Positions 43,311 to 50,845 of a stretch of 64,000 nucleotides of DNA are shown piece after piece. How positions within the stretch are numbered: the first letter of the stretch is position 1; each line of letters begins with the position of its first letter. Position numbers and translations under genes: made by a program. The notes below the pieces were generated by a model. That model was not told where the DNA came from. It did no database searches and saw only the letters and a program-made list of their open reading frames with translations. The DNA comes from an uncultured Bacilli bacterium (GTDB lineage: Bacteria; Bacillota_I; Bacilli_A; RF39; UBA660). The DNA lies in NCBI GenBank assembly GCA_934098485.1, contig CAKOOH010000002.1:62001-126000 (forward strand). Direction: 5' to 3'.

Positions 43311-46175
43311 TCAAATTTCCTTAATCTTTTCAAGTTTTAAAACTACTATCTGATACTTATCAAGTCTTTTTTCTACATGACCCGCAATTTTTAATAAATC
43401 GCCATCTTTTATTATATTGGCATAATTTATCCGGTTAGGGAAAATTGTATAGTCCATTGTTCCTGTTTCATCAGAAATTCTTAAAAAAGCCATGGAGTCT
43501 CCCTTTTTAGTTTTAATCATTCTTACTGATTCAAGTAAACCAACTGTTACCACATTTTTATCAAAGTAATTATTTATGTCCTTTATTTTCGGACATTTAA
43601 ACTTACTAGCCGGATGATTACTTATATAAAAACCATATAAATCTAATTCTTTTTGCATTAATACATTACTTGGATATTCTTCACTTTTAATTAACTCTGG
43701 TTTATTAACTAATGATTCATCTAAACCACTAATAAGTTCCGCATATAAAATGGCTGGCTTGATATTATCAACTAAAGTTTCCCTTGTTTCCCCAAAAGAA
43801 TCAAAAGCTCCTGCCATAATTAAATTTTCTATTGTCTTTTCATTAATTCCCTTATTATATATACGTGCTGCAAAATCAAAGAAATCTTTAAATGGCACAC
43901 TTCCTCTTGCAAGAACTATCTCATTAGAAATCGCTTCTCCTACATTTTTAATAAATGATAAAGGCATTACAATTCCCTCATTAATATAATAATCATTTTT
44001 ACTAATATTAACATCAGGCTTAATTATTTTAATATTTACCATTTTGGCTTCATCAATATATTCTTTAGTCTTAATGCTAGATCCTTTATTAATATTAAGT
44101 AAATAATTATAAAAATATAAAGGATATCTTACTTTTAAATACATCATTTGATATGCCACTAACGCATACGCCACCGAATGTGACTTATTAAAGCCATAAT
44201 TAGCAAACTTCATTATATAATCATATATTTTTGTAGCGTCTGTTTCTTCATATCCATTCTTTTTTGCCCTAATAATAAACTTTTCTTTTTCTTCTTTAAT
44301 GACGCTTTCTTTCTTTTTAGATATTGCCCTTCTAATTATATCTGCTTCTGCTGTCGTATAAGATGCAATAATCATAAAAATTTGCATAATCTGCTCTTGA
44401 TAAACAATAATTCCATAAGTTTCTTTTAAAACGGGCTCTAAACTAGGAACAATATAATCTACTTTTAATTTTCCTTCTTTTCTTTTAATAAAGGTATCTA
44501 TATTTTCCATTGGTCCCGGTCTATATAAAGCTACCGCTACTACTAAATCATTAAAAGAACTAGGTTTTAATTTTCTTAAAAAGTTTTTCATTCCTTCCAC
44601 TTCAAACTGAAAAATACCAGTTGTATTTCCAAAAGAAAACCTCTTTAATACTTCTTCATCATCTAAAGGAATTTCATTAATATTAACATTTCCTATTTCA
44701 TTTAAAATATTAGCCATTGTTGTTAAATTCTTTATTGCTAAAAAATCCATCTTTAAAAGGCCTAAATCTTCTAAATAATTCATTGTAAAACCTGTTAAGT
44801 ATGAATCGCCACTTTTAATTATTGGAATAACTTCATCTAATCTTTCCCGGCAAATAATAATTCCCGCCGCATGGGTACTAATATGTTTTTTTAAGCCTTC
44901 CAATTTTAAAGCATCATAATAAACCTCTTTTATATCTTTATGACTATTAAGTATTTTAACAACTTCATTAGTTAAATTATCTCTTAAACTTTTTTTAGCA
45001 TCAATTAAATTACTTATTAAAGAAATATCAACATTTAAAATTTTGGAAACCGAAAGTAATACTTGTTTAGATGCTAACGTTCCATAAGTCATAATTGGCA
45101 TTACATTTAAATCACCATATCTTTTTTTGACATACTCTATAACGTCCCCTCTTTTACTTGCATCAAAATCAATATCAATATCAGGCATTGTTACTCTTTC
45201 CGGATTTAAAAATCTCTCAAAAAGCAAATTATATTTTAAAGGGTCAATATTGGTAATTCCTAAAGTGTAAGTAACCAAAGAACCTGCCGCTGAGCCTCTT
45301 CCTGGACCTACATAAATATTATTCTTTTTACTATATTTAACATAATCATAAACTATTAAAAAATAATCAACAAAATTCATTTTTTTAATCACGGATAGTT
45401 CATACATTAAACGTTTTTTATAATCATCACTTACATTACCATTTAATCTTTTACTTAATCCTTTAATCGCTAAAGCCTCTAAAAAAGCATAACTATTTTC
45501 ATGTTTTTCATCATAATGAGGAATTAAATCATTTCTTTTAGTTAAAAATAAACTATCTATTTCCTTAATAAAAGTATCATTTTCTAAAGTACTTTTTAAA
45601 TAAAATTTACTATAATCCTTACTAGTATACTCACTACTACTTACATTATCTTTTATCATCTGTAAATAATTAATATATTTTGTATCATAACTGTTGATTG
45701 CTAACGCTAAATTAAAATAAACTAGTTTACTTGTCATAATTAAAGCATTTCTTTTTTCTTCTTCATTTGCATAACCTATATATATATTATCGGTAATATT
45801 TTTTAAACTTTCATAAATATCTTTATCTTTATATAAAATTACAACTACTAGATCATCTATATATTTTTTAAGTTCATCTATAATAAGCTCATTATCAAGT
45901 AAATAAGTATTTAATTTAAATAATGATTTTAACCCTTTATTATTTTTAGCATATAAATATATTAATCTATCATTAAATTTAACTTCTAAAGCAACCAGTG
46001 GTTTTATATTCTCATTTTTACAAAGAGATAAAAATTCTGCTGTCATGCATAAATTATCATCACATATACCTAAAACGGTTATTTTATTATCTACCGCATA
46101 ATTAACTAAATCTGAAAGTTTTATTAAACTAGTTAAAATACTATAATCAGTTTTAATACTTATACAAGATTTCAT
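43311..46175 (-). CDS. dnaE: DNA polymerase III alpha subunit, DnaE type
   Basis: A 954-residue C-family polymerase. The catalytic Asp pair is in PDIDIDFD (about 328-338), with the third Asp in LLKMDFLAIKNL (about 475), and GPGRGSAAGSLV precedes them. The finger region has RPGPMENIDTFI and YQEQIMQI. A C-terminal OB domain (TVGLLESVRMIKTKKGDSMAF, in parts) closes the protein. The N-terminal PHP domain has lost its metal-binding His residues (IKTDYSIL where HxH is usual), so it is structural only. It is shorter than E. coli DnaE (1160). In Bacillota DnaE extends primers for PolC. Confidence 0.95.
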   Translation of the reverse strand: MKSCISIKTDYSILTSLIKLSDLVNYAVDNKITVLGICDDNLCMTAEFLSLCKNENIKPLVALEVKFNDRLIYLYAKNNKGLKSLFKLNTYLLDNELIIDELKKYIDDLVVVILYKDKDIYESLKNITDNIYIGYANEEEKRNALIMTSKLVYFNLALAINSYDTKYINYLQMIKDNVSSSEYTSKDYSKFYLKSTLENDTFIKEIDSLFLTKRNDLIPHYDEKHENSYAFLEALAIKGLSKRLNGNVSDDYKKRLMYELSVIKKMNFVDYFLIVYDYVKYSKKNNIYVGPGRGSAAGSLVTYTLGITNIDPLKYNLLFERFLNPERVTMPDIDIDFDASKRGDVIEYVKKRYGDLNVMPIMTYGTLASKQVLLSVSKILNVDISLISNLIDAKKSLRDNLTNEVVKILNSHKDIKEVYYDALKLEGLKKHISTHAAGIIICRERLDEVIPIIKSGDSYLTGFTMNYLEDLGLLKMDFLAIKNLTTMANILNEIGNVNINEIPLDDEEVLKRFSFGNTTGIFQFEVEGMKNFLRKLKPSSFNDLVVAVALYRPGPMENIDTFIKRKEGKLKVDYIVPSLEPVLKETYGIIVYQEQIMQIFMIIASYTTAEADIIRRAISKKKESVIKEEKEKFIIRAKKNGYEETDATKIYDYIMKFANYGFNKSHSVAYALVAYQMMYLKVRYPLYFYNYLLNINKGSSIKTKEYIDEAKMVNIKIIKPDVNISKNDYYINEGIVMPLSFIKNVGEAISNEIVLARGSVPFKDFFDFAARIYNKGINEKTIENLIMAGAFDSFGETRETLVDNIKPAILYAELISGLDESLVNKPELIKSEEYPSNVLMQKELDLYGFYISNHPASKFKCPKIKDINNYFDKNVVTVGLLESVRMIKTKKGDSMAFLRISDETGTMDYTIFPNRINYANIIKDGDLLKIAGHVEKRLDKYQIVVLKLEKIKEI

Positions 46176-46275
46176 AATTATGCCTCCTTCAAATAAATTA
46201 TATCATGTTTTCTTATATCTCTTTATAAAATATCTTTTATTTATCTAATAAACTTCACACTAAAGCGGTTATTTC

Positions 46276-46305
46276 TTGACTTTGCCCTCTTTTCTATGAT
46301 AAAAT
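46276..46305 (+). promoter_or_regulatory. SigA-type promoter of rpmB
   Basis: TTGACT (46276-46281) is 18 bases from TAAAAT (46300-46305), and AAGGAGG follows before the rpmB ATG. Confidence 0.65.
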
Positions 46306-46336
46306 CTATAAAGATTTTAATTAAGGAGGAAAAAAC

Positions 46337-46504
46337 ATGGCTAAAAAATTATCAAGCAAAAAACCTTTATCAATAAAACTAAGTTCTCATGCTAATAACA
46401 AAACTAATAGTAAACAAAATCCTAACTTACAAACTTATAAAATTAACGGAGTTAAAGTTAGATTAACTGCTAGAGAAGCTAGAACCTTAAAAAAAGCAAA
46501 TTAA
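46337..46504 (+). CDS. rpmB: Ribosomal protein bL28
   Basis: A 55-residue basic protein read from ATG 46337. It has the L28 signature: a Lys/Ser-rich N-terminus (KKLSSKKPLSIK), the SHANNKT motif, NPNLQTYKI and the C-terminal VKVRLTAREARTLKK, in which the final TAREARTLKK corresponds to the conserved SARALK region. The N-terminal CxxTGKxP start of many L28 proteins is absent, so this is the Cys-minus form. AAGGAGG precedes the start, and an own promoter and terminator make it monocistronic. Confidence 0.92.
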   Translation: MAKKLSSKKPLSIKLSSHANNKTNSKQNPNLQTYKINGVKVRLTAREARTLKKAN

Positions 46505-46524
46505 AAGAAGCAATCGCTTCTTTT
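46503..46524. terminator. Bidirectional terminator between rpmB and the HerA-like gene
   Basis: AAAAGAAGC pairs with GCTTCTTTT over AATC. It has T-rich sequence on the plus strand for rpmB and overlaps the stop of the convergent HerA-like gene. Confidence 0.75.
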
Positions 46525-48278
46525 TATTTGTACCATGAACTAACTATATCTGCACTAGTTGATTTAGGCATTGGATCTGGTAAATCTAATTTAACAATTA
46601 ATGGTAATTTAAATGCTGAACCAAAAGCCATACAAGTTCCCGAATTTAAATTTTTAATTTGCTCAATTGTTTCACTAGAAACATTACTCGTAATACTATT
46701 AATTATTTTTATATCCTCTGGATGAAACATTTTAAATATTAAGAAATTTTGACATTGTGATAATGCGGTTACTGATAGTTCACTTGGTCTTTGCGTAATT
46801 AATCCTAAAATAACGCCATATTTTCTTCCTTCTTTAGTAATTCTATCAAAAATATTATATCCTAAAATATTTATATCGTTATCATTTTGCACATATCTAT
46901 GGGCTTCTTCCAAAATAATATGAATCGGATAACTTGCTCTTTCATCTAAATTAGTTGCATACTCAAAAAACATTCTTGCATATATTTTAGTTAAAATTTT
47001 CGCAGTCCTATCATCAATATAATTTAAATTCATATTTATTATTTGATACTTATGATTATAATCACCAAACATATCTTTAATATAGTTGCTTTTTGAAACT
47101 CTGCTTACTGTCGAGCAAAAGAATTCCTTTAAATCACTATTTATTATTTGATGTAATCTTACCTTTAAAGAATTATAATCTTCAAATGCTTTACCACTAT
47201 TTAAAGTTCCTTCACTAATTAATGCAAATTCAAAAGCATAATATAAATCTTCTAAGTCATAAATCGTTTCTATATTACCTTTAAAATCATTTAAATCTAA
47301 ATAACTATAATTATTTAAATAATCAATTACTAATGGTAAAGCACTAATCTTTCCTAAAGCATCTATATTTAAACACTGTCTTAATGTTCTAGTATATCCC
47401 GGCTCCACTATTGGTGTATTTATATTAATATCTTCCGTATTATATCTTGATAAAACAGCAAGCACTTGATCTCTAATTTGAGCTCCACTTTTCCCTGATG
47501 ATAAAATATCTAAAACACATGACGCAATAATACTATTTTTATATTTTTTACTAGTTTCATCTTCACCTTTAAATATATATACGTATTTTAAAGCCTTTTC
47601 AATAATTGGTAATTGACTATTATTTGTTACATTTAAAAGTAAGGCTAAATCATCAACATCTAAAAAGTATGCTGGTATTTGTAAAAGATTATTTTTTGAT
47701 TTTAAATCCGTAGTGTAGTATTTATATCCCATTCCATCAGCATTATTCATATACTGAAAAGCGGTATTATATTCACCATATACATCAAATAATACAATAT
47801 GAGAATTATTTGGTGTCTCCATTCCTTCATAAAATATATTTTGTAATATTCTTGCAAGACCACATGATTTTCCTGAACCAGAATTTCCCACTAAAGCAAA
47901 ATGATTGGAAAAAAAACTATTTTTATTAGTTGTAACATTAAAGCCATCATATATAATAGATTTTCCTATATACATATTTTGTTTATCATATAAATCTTGA
48001 TTACCTAGTAAAAGTTCTACTTCACTCTTATATACTATTCTAGTTCCATTTTTGCCATCCGGCTTTTTTATAACTCCCGGAAAAAAACGATCATTAACTA
48101 TTTCTCCGACTAACAAAACACGTATTTCTTTATCGGTCATACCAATTATTTCCCCTACAACTTTTCTTTGTTCTTCAGGAAAAACAATATGCAAATTTAA
48201 ATAATTGGTTTCTATTTTTTTACTATTATTTTCTAAAATCACGATATTATCTTTTATTTCTAATATTTTCCCAAACAT
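46524..48278 (-). CDS. HerA-like DUF87 hexameric ATPase
   Basis: I start it at the Met at 48278, well spaced from AGGTGAT. The 584-residue protein has an N-terminal HAS-barrel-like beta domain (about 1-90), Walker A GNSGSGKSCG (about 129), a HerA-specific helical insertion, Walker B IHIILEEAHRYV (about 460), then ITQRPSELSVTALSQCQNF and NLNSGTCMAFGSAFKLP with the Arg finger region. HerA ATPases translocate DNA, with the nuclease NurA in resection or with Sir2, DUF4297 and similar partners in phage defence. No such partner is adjacent, and both flanks are housekeeping, so the role here is open. Confidence 0.88.
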   Translation of the reverse strand: MFGKILEIKDNIVILENNSKKIETNYLNLHIVFPEEQRKVVGEIIGMTDKEIRVLLVGEIVNDRFFPGVIKKPDGKNGTRIVYKSEVELLLGNQDLYDKQNMYIGKSIIYDGFNVTTNKNSFFSNHFALVGNSGSGKSCGLARILQNIFYEGMETPNNSHIVLFDVYGEYNTAFQYMNNADGMGYKYYTTDLKSKNNLLQIPAYFLDVDDLALLLNVTNNSQLPIIEKALKYVYIFKGEDETSKKYKNSIIASCVLDILSSGKSGAQIRDQVLAVLSRYNTEDININTPIVEPGYTRTLRQCLNIDALGKISALPLVIDYLNNYSYLDLNDFKGNIETIYDLEDLYYAFEFALISEGTLNSGKAFEDYNSLKVRLHQIINSDLKEFFCSTVSRVSKSNYIKDMFGDYNHKYQIINMNLNYIDDRTAKILTKIYARMFFEYATNLDERASYPIHIILEEAHRYVQNDNDINILGYNIFDRITKEGRKYGVILGLITQRPSELSVTALSQCQNFLIFKMFHPEDIKIINSITSNVSSETIEQIKNLNSGTCMAFGSAFKLPLIVKLDLPDPMPKSTSADIVSSWYK

Positions 48279-48320
48279 TACTATCACCTATTATAATAAA
48301 TTTTATCATATTTAAATCAT

Positions 48321-48342
48321 AAAAAAAAGAGGTTACCCTCTT
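48321..48342 (-). terminator. Terminator of the YjcZ-like pair
   Basis: Minus-strand AAGAGG / CCTCTT around GTAA, then eight T. It overlaps the stop codon of the second small gene. Confidence 0.75.
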
Positions 48343-48454
48343 AATATATTACAGCGCCAAGAATAATTGCTAGTAAAATAAATAGTACTAATACAATAAA
48401 GGCATTACTAGCAAATCCTTGATTATTATTATTGTTTTTATGTTTATCGCACAT
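48341..48454 (-). CDS. YjcZ-like tiny membrane protein (37 residues)
   Basis: Read from ATG 48454: MCDKHKNNNNNQGF, then ASNAFIVLVLFILLAIILGA and VIY. The poly-Asn N-terminus, a single helix with the VLFILLxIIxGA motif and the size match the YjcZ/YtzL small sporulation-associated family. AAAGGAGG precedes the ATG, and the gene is 15 bases after its twin, so the pair is one transcript ended by the terminator at 48321-48342. It is below common ORF-length limits. Exact role unknown. Confidence 0.75.
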   Translation of the reverse strand: MCDKHKNNNNNQGFASNAFIVLVLFILLAIILGAVIY

Positions 48455-48469
48455 AGTTAACCTCCTTTA

Positions 48470-48574
48470 CTAGATAACAGCAGCTCCAACTATGATTACT
48501 AAAAGAATAAATAATACTAAAATAAATGCAGCTCCACTTACACCAATATTATTATTATTACAGCAAGCGTTCAT
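48470..48574 (-). CDS. YjcZ-like tiny membrane protein (34 residues)
   Basis: Read from ATG 48574: MNACCNNNNIGVSGAA, then FILVLFILLVIIVGAAVI. It has a Cys-Cys pair and Asn run ahead of the single membrane helix, the YjcZ-type layout. A strong AAAAGGAGGGAG site precedes the start. Upstream, at 48611-48629, is the element shared with the YjcZ-like gene at 24331. I infer common control of the three genes, perhaps in the mother cell during sporulation, although no sporulation sigma factor is encoded here. Confidence 0.75.
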   Translation of the reverse strand: MNACCNNNNIGVSGAAFILVLFILLVIIVGAAVI

Positions 48575-48610
48575 AATCTCCCTCCTTTTCATATCTCATT
48601 TTATTGTATA

Positions 48611-48629
48611 CAAATAGGCGCTATTGTGT
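48611..48629 (-). promoter_or_regulatory. Shared upstream element of YjcZ-like genes, copy 2
   Basis: ACACAATAGCGCCTATTTG on the minus strand, matching 17 of 19 positions of copy 1 at 24278-24296. It is followed by TATACAATA, then the ribosome site and the YjcZ-like ATG. Both copies lie in divergent spacers (with the glyS T-box and with prsA), so an effect on the opposite gene is also possible. Confidence 0.55.
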
Positions 48630-48631
48630 TC

Positions 48632-48660
48632 TTGTAATTTAAGTTTATAGTTGCTATAAT
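48632..48660 (+). promoter_or_regulatory. SigA-type promoter of prsA
   Basis: TTGTAA (48632-48637) is 17 bases from a perfect TATAAT (48655-48660); the ATG follows 16 bases later after GGAGGG, a very short leader. Confidence 0.65.
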
Positions 48661-48676
48661 ATTTACTGGAGGGAAT

Positions 48677-49696
48677 ATGAAAAAGAAAATATTAATCGCT
48701 TTACTTATTTTAGGTTTTGCAAGTGGTTGTGGTAAAGTTCCTACTCTTTCTAATGGTGAAGAAGCAGTTGTTTCTTTTACTAATAAGGAAAATGGAATTA
48801 GTGCTACAGATTTATATAATAAGATAAAGAAAAATTATGCACTTTCTTCTTTAATCGATATGATTGATACTAAAATTCTTTTAGATAAATATCCAGATGA
48901 TGAAAAAAATGCAGACAAATATGTTGACAGTGAACTTACTAATATTAAAAAGTATTATGTAGATGATAATGGTAAATATAGCGAAGAAAAATTACTAAGA
49001 GCCCTATCTTCATACTATGGAATTAACTCTATTGATGAATTTAAAACTATGTTAAATTTAAGTTATTATCGCCAAAAAGCTATTGATGACTATGCAGCTA
49101 ACAGTATCACTGATAAAGATATTAAAAACTATTATGACAAAGAAGCTGTTGGTGATATCTCTTGCTCACACATTTTAATTACCCCTGATGTTAAAGATAG
49201 CATGACTAATGATGAAAAGAAAGCAGCTGAAGAAAAAGCCTTAAATACTGCTAAAGAAATTATCAAAAAGTTAGATAATGGTGAAGATTTTAGTGCACTT
49301 GCTAAAGAATATTCACAAGATGATACTAATAAAAATAAAGGTGGCGATTTAGGCTATTTTAATAAAGGCAAAATGGTTTCTGAATTTGAAACTGCTGCTT
49401 ACAAATTAAAACTAAATAGTTACACTAAAGAACCAGTCAAAACTAAATTTGGATATCATATTATTTTAAAAACTGGTGAAAAAGAAAAAGAATCTTTAGA
49501 TAAATTAAAAGATAGTATTAAAAAAACACTTGCAACTGAAAAGAAAAATAATGATAAAGCCTTACAAATTAATGCTTTAGTTGAACTAAGAAAAGAATAT
49601 GGCATGAAAATTGAAGATGATGAATTAAATAAACAATATCAAACTTACATTTCTAATCAAATATTACAAGCCCAAACAAGTACAAGTTCAAATTAA
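48677..49696 (+). CDS. prsA: PrsA-like extracellular foldase lipoprotein (parvulin PPIase)
   Basis: A 339-residue lipoprotein. The signal peptide ends in the lipobox GFASGC (Cys near residue 18). A SurA/PrsA-like helical N-domain covers about 30-150, then the parvulin domain (about 155-265) with CSHILITPD, FSALAKEYSQD, GGDLGYFNKGKMVSEFE and KTKFGYHIILKTG. The helical C-terminus folds back on the N-domain in PrsA. It sits on the outer face of the membrane and folds secreted proteins, plausibly including the many exported proteins of this window. It has its own promoter and terminator. Confidence 0.92.
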   Translation: MKKKILIALLILGFASGCGKVPTLSNGEEAVVSFTNKENGISATDLYNKIKKNYALSSLIDMIDTKILLDKYPDDEKNADKYVDSELTNIKKYYVDDNGKYSEEKLLRALSSYYGINSIDEFKTMLNLSYYRQKAIDDYAANSITDKDIKNYYDKEAVGDISCSHILITPDVKDSMTNDEKKAAEEKALNTAKEIIKKLDNGEDFSALAKEYSQDDTNKNKGGDLGYFNKGKMVSEFETAAYKLKLNSYTKEPVKTKFGYHIILKTGEKEKESLDKLKDSIKKTLATEKKNNDKALQINALVELRKEYGMKIEDDELNKQYQTYISNQILQAQTSTSSN

Positions 49697-49703
49697 AAAA
49701 TAA

Positions 49704-49736
49704 AAAAATATCACGAATAATTAATGTGATATTTTT
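49704..49736. terminator. Bidirectional terminator between prsA and 49735-50031
   Basis: AAAAATATCAC pairs perfectly with GTGATATTTTT around an 11-base AT loop; both strands give T-rich 3' arms. Confidence 0.7.
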
Positions 49737-50031
49737 ATTTTTCTTTCGTTTTTATCGCAAATTTATTAATCTCTTGCATCTTATATCTATTCATTTTTAT
49801 TAAAACCCATAAACATGCGGCAAATAAAAATCCATCTAGTAAAATATTTGCTATTCCATTTTTATAAGTTAAATCAAAACCCAAGGCAAACATTCCAAAT
49901 ATCATTCCAAATAATGATAAATTAAACATTTTATTTGCTTTTTTATATATTAGACACTCATTAGAATTTAAAAATTTTTCCTTAATTTCTTTTTTTCTAT
50001 CTACATCTAATCTACTATAATAATTCTTCAT
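49735..50031 (-). CDS. Small two-helix membrane protein, function unknown
   Basis: A 98-residue protein with a charged N-terminus (MKNYYSRLDVDRKKEIKEKF), two membrane helices (LFGMIFGMFALGFDL and ILLDGFLFAACLWVLI) and a basic tail. The start overlaps the end of recX by 17 bases, so the two are translationally coupled. A small membrane partner behind recX is not a conserved arrangement that I know, and no function can be assigned. Confidence 0.6.
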   Translation of the reverse strand: MKNYYSRLDVDRKKEIKEKFLNSNECLIYKKANKMFNLSLFGMIFGMFALGFDLTYKNGIANILLDGFLFAACLWVLIKMNRYKMQEINKFAIKTKEK

Positions 50032-50776
50032 TTAACACCTCATTAATTTCGCTTATATTATACCCTTTTTTATAAAGTTTGTCTTTAATAAAATATTTAA
50101 GTTTATCCTTTTCATATTTTTTACTATATTTATTAATTAAAAGAATAGTATCTTTTTTTATAATATTTTTGTCATTATTTTGTAAACTTTCTAAATAATC
50201 AATAAATAAATCTTTCGGATATCCTAAATTAATTAAATAATTATTCATCTTTTGTTTAAACATATAATCGTTTAAATGATGATTCATCTTATCTTTTTTC
50301 TCTATTATTTTTTGAACTTTTTCTTTAAAATCTTTATCTAAATATGGCATTATTTCATCATCTGAAAATCCTAAAATCATCAAATTATTTTTAATTTTTA
50401 AAGGTCCATCACTTTTAAAATTAAAACTATCATTTATATAACTTTTAATATATAATTTATGATCTAAATAACCATCTTTAGTAAGTTTTTTAATTGTATC
50501 ATCAATTATCTTTTTACTATAACCTTTTTTCTTTAAATAATCTTCTATTTCTTTTTCACATCTTAATTTTTTATTAATATATTTTATACTTTGATAATAA
50601 GCATCTAAAGAATTATTATAATTAACTATTTCTTCTAATTTTTTATCATCTAACTTTTTATTTACTAAAAGATTATATTTAACAATCACATCATCATATA
50701 AAGAAATAACTGTTTCATTATTTAAATGAATTTCATACAAATTTGTTTTTAACTTTTTAAACTTAACAATTTCCAT
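50015..50776 (-). CDS. recX: Regulatory protein RecX
   Basis: A 253-residue helical protein made of repeated three-helix motifs: RCEKEIEDYLKKKGYSKKIIDDTIKKL, seen as EKEIEDYLKKKGYS, then DGYLDHKLYIKSYIND, then further GFSDDEI and GYPKDL repeats. It resembles RecX, which modulates RecA filaments; about 260 residues is normal for Bacilli. The start is at 50776: there is no Shine-Dalgarno site, but a promoter (50783-50811) puts the transcription start at the A of this ATG. The longer frame from 50848 would begin inside the terminator of the preceding gene. Confidence 0.85.
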   Translation of the reverse strand: MEIVKFKKLKTNLYEIHLNNETVISLYDDVIVKYNLLVNKKLDDKKLEEIVNYNNSLDAYYQSIKYINKKLRCEKEIEDYLKKKGYSKKIIDDTIKKLTKDGYLDHKLYIKSYINDSFNFKSDGPLKIKNNLMILGFSDDEIMPYLDKDFKEKVQKIIEKKDKMNHHLNDYMFKQKMNNYLINLGYPKDLFIDYLESLQNNDKNIIKKDTILLINKYSKKYEKDKLKYFIKDKLYKKGYNISEINEVLNEELL

Positions 50777-50782
50777 AACTAA

Positions 50783-50811
50783 ATTATATGAAAAATCTAA
50801 AAAAAAAGCAA
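50783..50811 (-). promoter_or_regulatory. recX promoter predicted to give a leaderless mRNA
   Basis: TTGCTT (50806-50811) is 17 bases from TATAAT (50783-50788). Counting seven positions from the end of the -10 box places +1 at 50776, the first base of the recX ATG. Confidence 0.65.
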
Positions 50812-50815
50812 ACTT

Positions 50816-50845
50816 AAAACCAAGAGAACTCTTACTCTTGGTTTT
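50816..50845 (-). terminator. Terminator of the glucosaminidase-cohesin operon
   Basis: AAAACCAAGAG pairs perfectly with CTCTTGGTTTT around eight bases. The stem overlaps the stop codon of the cohesin-like gene. Confidence 0.75.
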
